A stretch of 64,000 nt of DNA from positions 434,001 to 498,000 of the forward strand of contig CAWEPI010000004.1 in assembly GCA_963810945.1 (NCBI GenBank), given 5' to 3'. The notes under the pieces were generated by a model that saw only the letters and a list, made by a program, of their open reading frames with translations, had not been told where the DNA came from and ran no database searches. Source of the stretch: JAOUEA01 sp963810945 (GTDB lineage Bacteria > Actinomycetota > UBA4738 > HRBIN12). The position numbers were made by a program, and so were the translations under genes. Below, piece after piece: positions 25,919-35,728 of this stretch (positions within the stretch are counted from its first letter, which is position 1; every line of letters begins with the position of its first letter).

Positions 25919-27469
25919 CTATCTCAACCTGAGGCTGGCCACGTGCTCAGAGCCATCCGCTAGGCCAACGATCAATCGACGGCATGTGTTCGCCCACGTC
26001 CTGTTCGTCTTCCAGACGTAGGTGTACCTGCTGGTAGCCGCGTCGTAGGAAAGGCGGCTGTGTCCGGCCGTCAGGGTTGCCTCGATCGGGCCGATGGATC
26101 GACCCGAGTCGCAATCGATCCGCTGGGACGCCGGGTAGCCGGCGTCGAAGATGCTCGGGCCTTGGTCACCGCCAAGTCCGAAGGTGATCGGCAGGCTCGC
26201 GCCGGCCTTCCTCTCCATCATGTCCGCGGACTCCCTCCACGGCGGGAGGAAGCCTGAGAAGCGGTAGCGGGGCGTGGCCGCGAGCTCGGATGCGCCAACG
26301 TCACACATCGGGCCCTGGGGCCGGGCGACACCGCGCTGGTCGGAGGTGATCGTCGTGCCGCAGCCTCCCATTCCCGGAGGGATCCTGTCGATCGCCGGGG
26401 ATCCCGCGAGGAGCGCCATCGTCTCGGTTGGTCCACCGTCGTTCGCCAACGATCCCAGCTTGGGGTCGGTGCCGAACAACGACGTCCCGGCGAACCCGCA
26501 GCTGGAGTCCAACGAGATGTTGTATCCCGCGTCGATGAACGTCCCGTCGTCGTTGAGACAGTTCCCGACGATCGAGCTCTGCAGCGTGGTGGTGGCGACG
26601 GAGGCGCCCGCACCGTCATTGTTGATGTCGAGGCCTTCATGAGAGGCGTCGTTCCCCACCACGGTGGAGCTCGTGATGAGGGTGGTTCCCGGCAGATCCG
26701 TGTAGATGCCGCCGCCTTGGTCCCCGGCCACGTTCCCCGACACGGTGGAGTTCGTGATCGCCGCGTTGCCTCCCTCGTTGAAGATGCCGGCGCCTGAGCC
26801 TCGCCCGAGTTGCGGCATGGTGTTGCCGGAGATCGTTGAACCCTCGATATTCAACTCACCGAAGTCGTTGAAGATGCCGGCGCCGGCGTCCACCGCCGAG
26901 TTGCCGGAGATGGTCGAGGTGGCCACGGTCAGGATCCCCGCGCCGTTGTAGATCGCGCCTCCCCAAGCCGGGCCGAGGCAACGATCCGCGTGGTTCCCCG
27001 AGATCATCGAGCCAAGGACGGTGACCTCGCCACCGTCGTTGTAGATCGCCGTGCCCCTGCATCCAGCGCCTCCGGTGATCGTCAAGCCCCGCAACGTCAG
27101 CGATGCGCCCGACTCCACGCGGATGACCCCGGTACCGCCGCCCCCGCTGATCGTGAGGTGGTCGGCTCCGGGACCATCGAGGATCAGAGCTCCATCCGAC
27201 GAGGCAGCACCGATCCCGGGAAGTGTGGAACCGAGGAGGATCGTGCCCGTGACCGCGAAGGTGATCGTGTCGGCCCCCGTGTCCGAGTTCGCATCGAGGA
27301 TCGCTTGGCGGAGGGAGCCGGCGCCGGCGTCGTTCGTGTTCGTCACGGAGTACGTGGACGCGATGGCGGCGTGGGTCGACGTCACGACCAACCCGACCCC
27401 CAACCCTAGCGTCGCGACGACCGAAATGATGCGGCGCGCCGTTCGCCCCCTACTGTCCTTGTTCATCAT
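25919..27469 (-). CDS. Secreted right-handed beta-helix protein with PxKF domain
   Basis: 516 residues from ATG 27469 (ATG 27466 is the alternative; GGAGG precedes both). Signal: ARRIISVVATLGLGVGLVVTSTHA. The body repeats short ITGG/TSTISGN/GGAIYN units (GAGIFNDFGELNIEGSTISGN), typical of parallel beta-helix surface proteins. Near the end GSPAIDR and a DQRGVARPQG segment are standard for this type. The final about 110 residues (FSGFLPPWRE ... ASLPITFGLGGDQG ... YVWKTNRTW) are a PxKF-like module. Expected to be extracellular, binding or cutting polysaccharide or acting as an adhesin. No catalytic residues can be assigned. Confidence 0.75.
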   Translation of the reverse strand: MMNKDSRGRTARRIISVVATLGLGVGLVVTSTHAAIASTYSVTNTNDAGAGSLRQAILDANSDTGADTITFAVTGTILLGSTLPGIGAASSDGALILDGPGADHLTISGGGGTGVIRVESGASLTLRGLTITGGAGCRGTAIYNDGGEVTVLGSMISGNHADRCLGPAWGGAIYNGAGILTVATSTISGNSAVDAGAGIFNDFGELNIEGSTISGNTMPQLGRGSGAGIFNEGGNAAITNSTVSGNVAGDQGGGIYTDLPGTTLITSSTVVGNDASHEGLDINNDGAGASVATTTLQSSIVGNCLNDDGTFIDAGYNISLDSSCGFAGTSLFGTDPKLGSLANDGGPTETMALLAGSPAIDRIPPGMGGCGTTITSDQRGVARPQGPMCDVGASELAATPRYRFSGFLPPWRESADMMERKAGASLPITFGLGGDQGPSIFDAGYPASQRIDCDSGRSIGPIEATLTAGHSRLSYDAATSRYTYVWKTNRTWANTCRRLIVGLADGSEHVASLRLR

Positions 27470-27589
27470 CCCTCCGGTCCGCATCGCGCTTGGAGTCGCC
27501 GTCTCCGAGAGACGTTCTCCCGGCTGAAGTATCGGCAGATGCACAGGGACGCCTTCACCGTCCGAAGACAGAAATCCGGCCCCGCTCGG

Positions 27590-28795
27590 TCACCCCACGT
27601 CGCAAGAACCCGTTACGTCCTGGCCGAGGGCTTGCCAGCCCGAGAACCCCACGTCCGACCCAACGACGCCGTCCCACCAGGACCAAGCGGGTGCGTCACA
27701 GCTGGAGACGGTGTAGCGGTTCGCGGTCCAAGAGAGATCGCCCGTGACGCCTCCCTGGTGGTCCACGCCGACGCCGACGCCGTCGCCGAGGGTCACGGTG
27801 TTCGCCTCCGCGATGTTGCGCGTGGACGGGAAGGTGCCGTCCTGCAGGCACGCGCCACCACCGGGACCGCTGCTCCGCCCGTTCGCGAGCATGCGGATCG
27901 CCCACGTCCCCGCGCCGGTCACGGTGTTCGCGCGCAGCCCGACGTCGTGGGAGTTGTACACGTCCAGGCCCACGTTCCCGGCGTCGGTGACGGTGCTCGT
28001 GGAGACGGTGCCGTTGCAGCTGATCTCGATCCGGATCGCGTCGTGGGGGACCGCCTCGACGGAGCTGTCGCTCACGTCGAAGTCCGTCGTGTTGTTGTCG
28101 ATCCAGATCCCTGCGCCGCCGCTACCGCCCCGAACGTGGACCCCGCCGATCGACGCGCCGCGCACGCTGTTGAGCTTCAACCCGCCTGAGTAGGCGATCC
28201 CGAAGCCCGCGTCCGCCGGGCTGTCGAGGATGGTGGCCCCGTCGATCGTCAGGTGATCGGCGTCCTTGGCCACGATGCCGAACCGGCCGTCGGACACGGC
28301 GTAGACGTCGCGGAGCGTGACGTCCGCACCTTGCACCTTCATCCCGGAGTCGGCGGCGGTCTGCACCGAGACGTGCGTCACGACCCAGCGATCGGCCGTG
28401 CGGACGTCCGCGCTCGTCGCACCCTGCAGGATCAGGTTCGATAGCGTCACGTCCGTTCCCCCGCCCCGGCCGTCGAAGCACAGCGGCGCGTCGCAGGTCA
28501 GCGTGGGCGCGTGCGGACCGACACCGCGGATCGTCTGGCCCGTCAACGGCGCCACGGGCGCGGTGAGGGTGTATCCGCCGGAGGGCACGCAGACCACGGC
28601 GCCGAGCGCCCCTGATGCCACCGCCTCCGCCACGTCGCCTCCCGCCGCGACGGTGACCGAGCAGCCGGTCGATGGTCCTCCGGGGATGGCGACCGATGCG
28701 GTGGCGCTGAGTGCCCCTCCTCCTCCGCAGGCGGCGAGCGACAGGCACACCACGACCCGGGCGGCGACGCCGATCCGGTTCCCGCGCGCGATCAC
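27590..28795 (-). CDS. Beta-helix lipoprotein
   Basis: 401 residues from GTG 28795, whose start overlaps the stop of the upstream flavoprotein (GTGA). The signal VAARVVVCLSLAAC ends in a lipobox with CGGGG after it. A Pro/Gly segment leads to a right-handed beta-helix with regular turns, e.g. VTLRDVYAVSDGRFGIVAKD, DHLTIDGATILDSP and AIRIEISCNGTVSTSTVTD. Such helices are common in pectate-lyase-like polysaccharide enzymes, but I see no lyase signature. Translational coupling to a geranylgeranyl-reductase-like enzyme is unusual. Confidence 0.7.
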   Translation of the reverse strand: MIARGNRIGVAARVVVCLSLAACGGGGALSATASVAIPGGPSTGCSVTVAAGGDVAEAVASGALGAVVCVPSGGYTLTAPVAPLTGQTIRGVGPHAPTLTCDAPLCFDGRGGGTDVTLSNLILQGATSADVRTADRWVVTHVSVQTAADSGMKVQGADVTLRDVYAVSDGRFGIVAKDADHLTIDGATILDSPADAGFGIAYSGGLKLNSVRGASIGGVHVRGGSGGAGIWIDNNTTDFDVSDSSVEAVPHDAIRIEISCNGTVSTSTVTDAGNVGLDVYNSHDVGLRANTVTGAGTWAIRMLANGRSSGPGGGACLQDGTFPSTRNIAEANTVTLGDGVGVGVDHQGGVTGDLSWTANRYTVSSCDAPAWSWWDGVVGSDVGFSGWQALGQDVTGSCDVG

Positions 28796-30031
28796 GTCGT
28801 CGCGAGCCGGCTCGCCGCGCGCTGCAACGCCCCGGCGCCCCAGGCCGACGGCCGCGGCTCCGCGCCGTCCACGAGGCCGTTCAGGTACAGCGACCAGGTT
28901 CCGGCCACCACCCGGCGGACGCCGGGGGACGTGAGCACGCGGGCGCTCGTCGAGGTGAACCGCGGGACGTCGCAACATCTGCGTCTGCACCGCCGCCGCA
29001 CCCACCATGAACTTGGAGAAGTGCGCCTCGAGCGCGGCGGTGTACCTCTCACCGGCGCGCGCGGGCTCCGCCAGCACCGCCTCGGCGGCGAGACGGCCGC
29101 TCACCATCGCCGGAGCGATGCCCTCGCCCTGGAGCGGGTTCACGAGGCCCGCGGCGTCGCCCACCAGCAGCACGTTGTGCCTGGCCGGCCACGCGCCCAC
29201 TCCGCCCATGCGGAGCCAGCCGCCCGTGATGGGTCCGGGCCGGGTGCCCGCGGGCAGGTCGCCGCTGGCCCGCAGACGTGCGCAGAGCCGGGCGAGCTCA
29301 TCCCGCAGGCGCGCGTCCGGCCGGTGGCGCCGCCGCAACGCGAGGCCGATGCCGACGTTGGCCTCGCCGTCGGCGCCCGGGAAGAGCCAGCCGTACCCCG
29401 GGAAGATCCGTCCCGGCCGCGCGTCGAGGAGCGCCAGGAGGGGGAGCGGCACCTCGGCGGGCACGTAGCCGCGGATCGCGAACCCCCACATCGCCGCATC
29501 CGCGTCCAGCATGCCCGCGAGGTGCGCGGTCGGACTGAGCGCGCCGTCGGCGCCGATCACCACCCGCCCGCGTACGGTCGAGCCGTCGCTCGCCGTCAGG
29601 GTCTGCAGCGATCCGTCCGAGGTTCTGGTGGCCTCGACGATGCGGGCCGTCACCGGCGTCGCCCCCGCCGCGATGGCCTCGCTCCGCAGGACGTCGTCGA
29701 AGATCCGGCGCGGCGCGATCACCCCGTGGTCGGCGTACGTCCGTCCGGGGAACGCCGGCAGGCGGGCGCGACCGCCGGACGGACCCACGACGAGCATGTC
29801 GCTACCACGCCCGAAGTCCGGGACGCGCAGCCCGAGGTCCTGCAGGAGCTGAACGCCCCGAGGGCCGATCAGGTCGCCGCATGCCTTGTCCCTCGGGAAC
29901 GACGATCTGTCGAGGAGCGCCACCCGCGCCCCCGCGCGGGCGAGCACGAGGGCCGCGATGCTCCCCGCCGGCCCGGCACCGACGACGACCGCGTCGAACC
30001 CACCGCGCGCGCCTGCTCCCTCGTCGCTCAT
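28792..30031 (-). CDS. Geranylgeranyl reductase family flavoprotein (apparent frameshift)
   Basis: FAD-dependent oxidoreductase of the GGR/ChlP-like group, which saturates isoprenoid chains such as menaquinone or lipid tails. N-terminal FAD motif DAVVVGAGPAGSIAALVLARAG, the RDKACGDLIGPRG block typical of the family, VVIGADGALS in the middle, and the second FAD contact VLLVGDAAGLVNPLQGEGI. From ATG 30031 (GAGAGGG ribosome site) the frame breaks near 28965 after QTQMLRRP. One extra C there explains the switch to FTSTSARVLTSPGVRR, which runs to the stop. About 413 residues when repaired. Substrate inferred only from family. Confidence 0.85.
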
Positions 30032-30217
30032 CCCTCTCTTGTACGGCATCCGTTGTCCGCCGTCGACCCAGGCTCCGGCGCGGTCCAGCCGGGGATCGTC
30101 GGACCTAGGGCCGACCGCACGAAACCGAGACGTTCGGACGCCGGAACGGCACCGAGGGGCGGTTCCTTCGGCCTCGCCCGTCGCTTACCCTCGCGCGCAT
30201 GAGGATCGATCGCACCG

Positions 30218-30391
30218 ATGCCGGAGCCCGCACCCCCCATCGTCAAGCCGTGGGACAACGAGGGCTTGCGGCAGCGGCTGCAGGGTCAGTCGGTCGTGGA
30301 CCGTGCCATCCAGGAGCTCCACGCCGTCGCGCGGGAGCGGGTCGAGGAGCTCGAGGCCCGTCGGCTCACGCGCCGCCTCCGACGGCGCTGA
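30218..30391 (+). CDS. Small coiled-coil protein, 57 aa
   Basis: ATG 30218 to TGA 30391. The start is MPEPAPPIVKPWDNEGL; the rest is a charged amphipathic helix (VVDRAIQELHAVARERVEEL) ending in an Arg-rich tail. The heptad pattern suggests a coiled coil. It sits between two minus-strand genes. The 187-nt gap before it holds the promoter side of the divergent flavoprotein. No strong ribosome site is seen. It would be missed by length cut-offs. Function unknown. Confidence 0.45.
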   Translation: MPEPAPPIVKPWDNEGLRQRLQGQSVVDRAIQELHAVARERVEELEARRLTRRLRRR

Positions 30392-30413
30392 CGCCGGGAC
30401 GCGGAAGCGGTCC

Positions 30414-31979
30414 TCACCCGACGCGGAAGGGATCGCTCGTGGCGATGCAGTGGAAGCCGTCGTCCACGCAGAGGGAGACGATGTAGCGCCCGGGCGGCAG
30501 CGGCCAGGCCCCCACGGACCCCTTCGTGAACCGAGCGCTCCCGAACACCCGGCCGTCGATGTAGCGCCACTGGCGCAGCGGGCATGAGGTGGGATCGAAG
30601 CAGTTGCGGTTCAGCTCGAGCCAGTCGTAGCGATTCCCGGTGCCACCCGTCCAGCTCACCGTGATGGGCTCCCCCCGGCCGTAGCGGTGAGCGGACGCCC
30701 GGATCGTGGTCCCGGCCCCCCGATCGACCACCGCGAGCGACGAACGCGCGAGGACCGCACCCGCGTTATCCAGCAGCCCCACCGTGTAGGGGCCCGGCGC
30801 CAGCCCGGTCGTGTTGACGCCCACGGTGCCGTCGCTGGTCGCGCCGGGCACCGGCGCCGATGCGGCCGGAGGATCGACATCGGGGTCGGAGGACGACGAC
30901 CACAGCCCGATCGTCCGACCGGGGGCGGCCGGGTCGTGGAACGCGATCGGTGCGGTCCGACCGACGAAGGCGCGCTCGTCGATCGGCGCGGCGAAGGGCG
31001 GCGGGGTCACGGATGTCACGTCGAAGGTTGAGACGACCGCGCGGTGGTCGGTCGGCCACGGCCGGCTCACGATGTCCGTGTATGCGCCGCCCTCGCCCAC
31101 GACCTGGCTGTTCACGGCGACGGTCGGGCCGGCGTCGAAGACGTAGTCGATCCGGTCCCAGCTGTCCCACCGGCCGCACGCCGGATAGGCCACGACACAG
31201 TAGGTGATGGCGGGATCCGCGACCGGGTCCGGATGGATCTCGCGATAGGAGTCGCGGAAGCCCGCGTCAGCCATCGCGACGGTGACGGGCCAACGCACGG
31301 GGACGCGGCGGCCGGCCGGGTCGATCGTGGGTGGCTGCCACCCGAGCGCGCGCACGGCCGCGGGGGTCCAGTCGAGGTGTGAGGGGCTGTTGAAGTCGCC
31401 CGTGAAGAACGTGGGGATGCCGTCGGCGATGGGCGTGGCGGTGGCTTCCAGGTGCGGTTGCACCCAGGAGACACGGACCCGGCGCTCCACCGCCAGGATG
31501 TCCTCGCGGGAGTCCCCCAGCATCATCATCTTCACCCCGTCGGGATAGGAGGGGGTGTGGGTGTTCGCCACGGCGGCGACCGCTCCGTTCCCGAGCAACA
31601 GGTAGCCCCAGACCCCTTGGGGGATGCGGCCGCCCGGGTTGCCGGCCACCGAGCTTCCCTCGGGGAAGACGATGGGGAAGCGGCTCACCACGTGCAGCCG
31701 GGGAGCCGCGTACCAGCCCAGGAGCCTGGCGATCTTCCTCGTGTTGCCGAAGGGCTCCTGGAGCCCGACCACGTCGGCGTCGGCGGCGCGGATCGCGCGG
31801 GCGACATCGCGGATACCGTGCGGCGAGAGGCTCGCCCCGTACTGGATGTTGAAGGTCATCACGCGCAGGCGGATCGGGGCGGGAGCACCGGCCGCGGTGG
31901 GCGCGGTGGCCGCGCCCGGCAAGGCGACGGCCACCAACGCCAGCACCAGGAGGAGGCAACGTCGTCCCCGTCGTCTCAT
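30414..31979 (-). CDS. Secreted endonuclease/exonuclease/phosphatase-family protein
   Basis: 521 residues with signal peptide (CLLLVLALVAVALPGAATA). The catalytic EEP domain occupies about 35-300: LRVMTFNIQYG, VVGLQEPFGNTRK with the metal-binding Glu, FFTGDFNSPSHLDW with the Asp-x-Asn pair, and PWPTDHRAVVSTFD with the final Asp-His. The C-terminal about 190 residues form Ig-like beta modules (IGLWSSSSDPDVDPPAAS; GEPITVSWTGGTGNRYDW). EEP enzymes cut phosphodiester or phosphomonoester bonds in nucleic acids, phospholipids or inositol phosphates. The exported form could scavenge phosphate (inference). Confidence 0.85.
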   Translation of the reverse strand: MRRRGRRCLLLVLALVAVALPGAATAPTAAGAPAPIRLRVMTFNIQYGASLSPHGIRDVARAIRAADADVVGLQEPFGNTRKIARLLGWYAAPRLHVVSRFPIVFPEGSSVAGNPGGRIPQGVWGYLLLGNGAVAAVANTHTPSYPDGVKMMMLGDSREDILAVERRVRVSWVQPHLEATATPIADGIPTFFTGDFNSPSHLDWTPAAVRALGWQPPTIDPAGRRVPVRWPVTVAMADAGFRDSYREIHPDPVADPAITYCVVAYPACGRWDSWDRIDYVFDAGPTVAVNSQVVGEGGAYTDIVSRPWPTDHRAVVSTFDVTSVTPPPFAAPIDERAFVGRTAPIAFHDPAAPGRTIGLWSSSSDPDVDPPAASAPVPGATSDGTVGVNTTGLAPGPYTVGLLDNAGAVLARSSLAVVDRGAGTTIRASAHRYGRGEPITVSWTGGTGNRYDWLELNRNCFDPTSCPLRQWRYIDGRVFGSARFTKGSVGAWPLPPGRYIVSLCVDDGFHCIATSDPFRVG

Positions 31980-32031
31980 GGTGCCGGACTATACGCGGAC
32001 GGGCCCCGTCGAGGGTATCCGGGGCGACCCC

Positions 32032-33453
32032 TCACTCGATCTCCGCGGCTTCGAGGCGGCCTTCGATCACGGCTTCCTGCATGGCCGCGTAGTCCCGCTC
32101 GTTCTGGTCCGCGTAGGCCTCGGAGAACCTCACGATGGCACGATCGAAGACGTCGCTGTTGCCCAGGTAGGCGGCGATCGCGATCCGGTCGCCGGAGCGG
32201 GCGTGCGCGCGGGCCAGGGTCCACCCGCACATCTGCGCGTAGAGCTGCATGCCCGCGGGCGTCATCCCCCCGATCTCGGCGGAGCCCTTCCAGTCGCGGA
32301 GCTGCCGCACGTAGTAGTCGTGCGACCGATCCAGCCACGCGAAGTGCTCCCATCCGAGGAAGATGTCGCTGACCGCCTGCATCAGGCGCTGGCCCGCCAC
32401 GACCCGCTGTCCGTGGTTGGCGAACTCGCTCTTCGACAGGTAGGTCTCCAGCACCGACGGCTGTGCCTCCTTGATCTGGAGGAACAGCGGCTCGTCCATG
32501 CTCCGGTCGAGGAGCAGCGCGATCCACGCCTGCGTCCCGACGCTCCCGACACCCACCACCTTCCGCGCGATGTCGATCAGCTCGTACTGCTCGAGCAGGA
32601 GACGCCGGTCCGGCTGGAGGGTCCGCCGGTAGTCGCGGACCATGCGGTGCACGACATCGGTGAGCTCGTCGAGTCCGGCGTCGCCCACGAACCTGCGGAT
32701 CGGGACGATCAGGGGAGGCCGATCGATGATGCGCGGCTCGCCGTCGACGATCTCCGTGAGCTTCCCGAACGCCTGGAGGCTGTCGTGGGTGCGCGCCCGC
32801 TCCATCGCCTTCCAGACCGCCGGCGTCTTCTTCGGATCGAGCATCGCGTTGAACTGCGGCATGAGGTCGTCGATGTCGAGGTGCGCGTACCAGACGTCGA
32901 GGCTCGATCGCGCCGCGAGATCCACCATCGCGTGCCGGTAGGCGCCGACGGCATCCGTCACGATGGCGCGCCGCTGCTTCAGGGTGAATCCGTTGTCGCG
33001 CGCCGCCACCTCGAGGCTCGCGGTCAGTCGCTTCACGTCCCACTCGAACGGGCCGGGCAACGTCTCGTCGAAGTCGTTGAGGTCGAACACCAGGTGGCGT
33101 TCCGGCGAGCCGAAGATGCCGAAGTTCGACAGGTGCGCGTCGCCGCAGAGCTGGACACGCAGCCCGGAGTGGGGCGTGGACGCGAGGTCCGAGGCCATCG
33201 GAAGGGCGGCACCCCGGAAGTAGGTGAACGGTGACACGAGCATCCGCGCGTGGCGGATGGGGATCAGGTCGCGCACACGCGTCTCCGCCTGCCCCTGCAG
33301 GAGCATCACGGGATCCGGCCTGTGCTCCGGCACGGCCCACTCGGCGTGGGCCGACCTCGGCACCCTCTGGCGCGCCTGCCGCCCGCGTGCCGCCCGTTCT
33401 TCGGGCGTGAGGCGGTCGGCCCGCTGCTTGGGTGGTGGTGCGACGTCGATCAT
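32032..33453 (-). CDS. DUF2252 family protein
   Basis: 473 residues from ATG 33453. The family is uncharacterised but well conserved in Actinobacteria and has a kinase-like core. Diagnostic blocks: SPFTYFRGAALPMASDLA, QLCGDAHLSNFGIFGSPE, HLVFDLNDFDETLPGPFEWD (kinase-like Asp-rich loop), VVGVGSVGTQAWIALL and FLQIKEAQPSVLE. Aminoglycoside-phosphotransferase-like folding is inferred from the GD-H-x2-N and D-x-ND motifs. The natural substrate is unknown. Divergent from the acyl-CoA synthetase, with about 110 nt between starts. Confidence 0.85.
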   Translation of the reverse strand: MIDVAPPPKQRADRLTPEERAARGRQARQRVPRSAHAEWAVPEHRPDPVMLLQGQAETRVRDLIPIRHARMLVSPFTYFRGAALPMASDLASTPHSGLRVQLCGDAHLSNFGIFGSPERHLVFDLNDFDETLPGPFEWDVKRLTASLEVAARDNGFTLKQRRAIVTDAVGAYRHAMVDLAARSSLDVWYAHLDIDDLMPQFNAMLDPKKTPAVWKAMERARTHDSLQAFGKLTEIVDGEPRIIDRPPLIVPIRRFVGDAGLDELTDVVHRMVRDYRRTLQPDRRLLLEQYELIDIARKVVGVGSVGTQAWIALLLDRSMDEPLFLQIKEAQPSVLETYLSKSEFANHGQRVVAGQRLMQAVSDIFLGWEHFAWLDRSHDYYVRQLRDWKGSAEIGGMTPAGMQLYAQMCGWTLARAHARSGDRIAIAAYLGNSDVFDRAIVRFSEAYADQNERDYAAMQEAVIEGRLEAAEIE

Positions 33454-33552
33454 CTGGGCCGGCACGTTACCGCGCGTCGCCGATGGAGGCGAGTCCCGAC
33501 GGACCCGGCGCGAGCGGGCCTGAGGACACAGGGTCGCCCGGCGCCCCCGGCC

Positions 33553-33558
33553 TACGCT
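33553..33558 (+). promoter_or_regulatory. -10 element of the acyl-CoA synthetase gene (leaderless)
   Basis: TACGCT ends 7 nt before ATG 33566, consistent with a leaderless start. Confidence 0.4.
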
Positions 33559-33565
33559 CACATCG

Positions 33566-35215
33566 ATGGTGCACAACATGACCGACTACGAGCGCGCCCG
33601 CGGCGCGTTCCGCTTGGACGTTCCCGAGTTCTTCAACGCGGCGCGCGACATCGTGGATGCGACGGCGGCGCGCACACCGAGGAGACCGGCGGTGGTCGCG
33701 GTCGATCCCACGGGCGAGCACGTGCGGGTCCTGGGCTTCGACGACCTCGCACGGGTATCGAACCGTGGCGCCAACCTCCTCGCCGCTCACGGTGTCGGGA
33801 AGGGCGACCGGGTCTTCGTGATGCTCCCGCGGGTCCCGGCCTGGCACGAGGTCGTGCTCGCGTGCGTGAAGCTGGGCGCGGTGCCGATGCCCGGCACGAC
33901 CCTGCTCACCGCCAAGGACATCGCGTACCGGGTGGCGAAGGCCGATGCGAGCATCGCCGTGACCGACGCGGAGGGACTCCCGCGCGTGGTGGAGGCGGCG
34001 AAGGAGTGCCCGAGCCTGCGGCTCCTCGTCACGATCGACGAGGCGGCCCCCGCCGGATGGGTGAGCTGGCCTTCGGGACTCGAGTCGGCCGCGGATGCCC
34101 CACCCGAGGTCGAGCCGACGCGGGCGGACGACCCGCTGCTGATCTACTTCACGTCCGGCACCACCGGGTTCCCGAAGATGGTGCTGCACACCCAGGCCTC
34201 CTACGGCCTGGGACACGAGATCACCGCGCGCTTCTGGCAGGACCTCGGGCCGGGCGACCTTCATTGGACCGTCTCGGACACCGGTTGGGCCAAGGCTGCC
34301 TGGGGCAAGCTGTTCGGCCAGTGGCGGATGGGTGCGGCGGTCTTCCTGTGGGACGTGCGGGGCAAGCCCGACTTCGAGCGGATGCTCCGGCTGGTGGGGG
34401 AGCGTGGCGTCACGACCTTCTGCGCGCCGCCCACGGTCTTCCGCTCCTTCGTCCAGATGGATCTCGCGAGCTTCGACCTCGGGTCGCTCCGCCACGTGGT
34501 CTCCGCCGGAGAGCCCCTGAACCCCGAGGTGATCGAGCGGTGGCGCGCCGGCACCGGGCTCACGATCTACGACGGGTATGGCCAGACCGAGACGGTGAAC
34601 CTGGTCGCCAACTACCCGTGCGTGCCCGTGCGCGAGGGGTCGATGGGCAAGCCCACGCCCGGCTTCGACGTCGAGATCACCGACGAGGAGGGGAACGTGC
34701 TCGGGCCGGGCGAGGAGGGGCGCATCACGGTGCGGGTGCGTCCCGAGCGGCCGGTCGGGCTCTTCCGGGAGTACTGGCGGGATCCGGACGCCACCGCCGC
34801 GGCGTTCAACGAGGATCGGTACTTCACCGGGGACCGGGCGCGGGCGGACGAGGACGGCTACCTGTGGTTCGTCGGCCGCGACGACGACGTGATCACCTCC
34901 TCGGCCTACCGGATCGGTCCCTTCGAGGTCGAGTCGGCGCTCCTCACCCATCCAGCGGTGATCGAGGCCGCGGTCGTGGGCAAGCCCGACGAGATGCGCG
35001 GCGAGATCGTGAAGGCGTTCGTGACCCTCGCCTCGGGCGTGGACCCGTCCGACGCGCTCGTGCGTGAGCTGCAGACCCACTGCAAGCAGGTGACCGCGCC
35101 GTACAAATACCCCCGCGAGATCGAGTTCGTCGCGGAGTTGCCCAAGACGATCTCGGGGAAGATCCGCCGCGTGGAGTTGCGCGAACGCGAGCGGGCGGCG
35201 CCTGGGACTCCTTAG
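33566..35215 (+). CDS. Medium-chain acyl-CoA synthetase (MACS/ACSM-type)
   Basis: 549 residues of the AMP-forming ligase superfamily. It activates a carboxylic acid to acyl-AMP and then acyl-CoA. Core motifs: A3 P-loop LIYFTSGTTGFPKMV, A5 IYDGYGQTETVN, A7 RYFTGDRARADEDGYLWFVG, A8 hinge DVITSSAYRIGPFEVES, and A10 Lys in LPKTISGKIRRVEL. The SDTGWAKAAWGKLFG block is typical of the medium-chain/ACSM group, so fatty or aromatic acids are likely substrates. The ferredoxin gene starts 90 nt downstream but appears to have its own -10. Confidence 0.9.
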   Translation: MVHNMTDYERARGAFRLDVPEFFNAARDIVDATAARTPRRPAVVAVDPTGEHVRVLGFDDLARVSNRGANLLAAHGVGKGDRVFVMLPRVPAWHEVVLACVKLGAVPMPGTTLLTAKDIAYRVAKADASIAVTDAEGLPRVVEAAKECPSLRLLVTIDEAAPAGWVSWPSGLESAADAPPEVEPTRADDPLLIYFTSGTTGFPKMVLHTQASYGLGHEITARFWQDLGPGDLHWTVSDTGWAKAAWGKLFGQWRMGAAVFLWDVRGKPDFERMLRLVGERGVTTFCAPPTVFRSFVQMDLASFDLGSLRHVVSAGEPLNPEVIERWRAGTGLTIYDGYGQTETVNLVANYPCVPVREGSMGKPTPGFDVEITDEEGNVLGPGEEGRITVRVRPERPVGLFREYWRDPDATAAAFNEDRYFTGDRARADEDGYLWFVGRDDDVITSSAYRIGPFEVESALLTHPAVIEAAVVGKPDEMRGEIVKAFVTLASGVDPSDALVRELQTHCKQVTAPYKYPREIEFVAELPKTISGKIRRVELRERERAAPGTP

Positions 35216-35305
35216 CCCGCACCTTCCCGTCGCTTGGCCCGTGCCTGGGTGGCCCGCCCGTAGCCTCGGGTGCGTACGGAACCCTACCGACCCGGGAGGA
35301 GTGTC

Positions 35306-35632
35306 ATGGCCTACGTGATCGCGGAGCCTTGCGTCGATGTCCACGACCGCGCGTGCGTGGACGAGTGTCCCGTCGACTGCATCTACGACGGCACGCGCAA
35401 GAGCTACATCCAGCCCGACGAGTGTGTCGACTGCGGCGCATGCGAGCCCGTCTGTCCGGTGACCGCCATCTTCCTGGACGAGGACCTTCCCGAGGAATGG
35501 CGCGTCTACGCGACGATCGAACGTGAGTTCTTCGAGCCCGAGGTCACGGGGCTCGGTGCACCGGGGGGCGCATCGCGGATCGGGGAGGTCGCGGCGGATC
35601 ATCCGTTGCTCTCCAGCGTGGGCGTGAGCTGA
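35306..35632 (+). CDS. fdxA: 7Fe ferredoxin
   Basis: 108 residues from ATG 35306, with GGAGGAG upstream. The N-terminal cluster motif is EPCVDVHDRACVDECPVDC (Cys-x7-Cys-x3-Cys-Pro, the 3Fe-4S type with an extra Cys). The second is CVDCGACEPVCPVTAIF (4Fe-4S). The acidic segment DEDLPEEWRVYATIEREFFE after the clusters is the usual actinobacterial FdxA tail. It is a low-potential cytosolic electron carrier for P450s, oxidoreductases and other partners. TAGCCT at 35261-35266 is a possible -10. Confidence 0.93.
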   Translation: MAYVIAEPCVDVHDRACVDECPVDCIYDGTRKSYIQPDECVDCGACEPVCPVTAIFLDEDLPEEWRVYATIEREFFEPEVTGLGAPGGASRIGEVAADHPLLSSVGVS

Positions 35633-35728
35633 CCTTCGTGAGCTGACCGTCCCTCGTTCCCGCTCGCCCTGCGACACGCCGTAGGATGCCTCCAGCCGCG
35701 CGGTGGTCGCGCGCGTCGCGAGGGCCGG

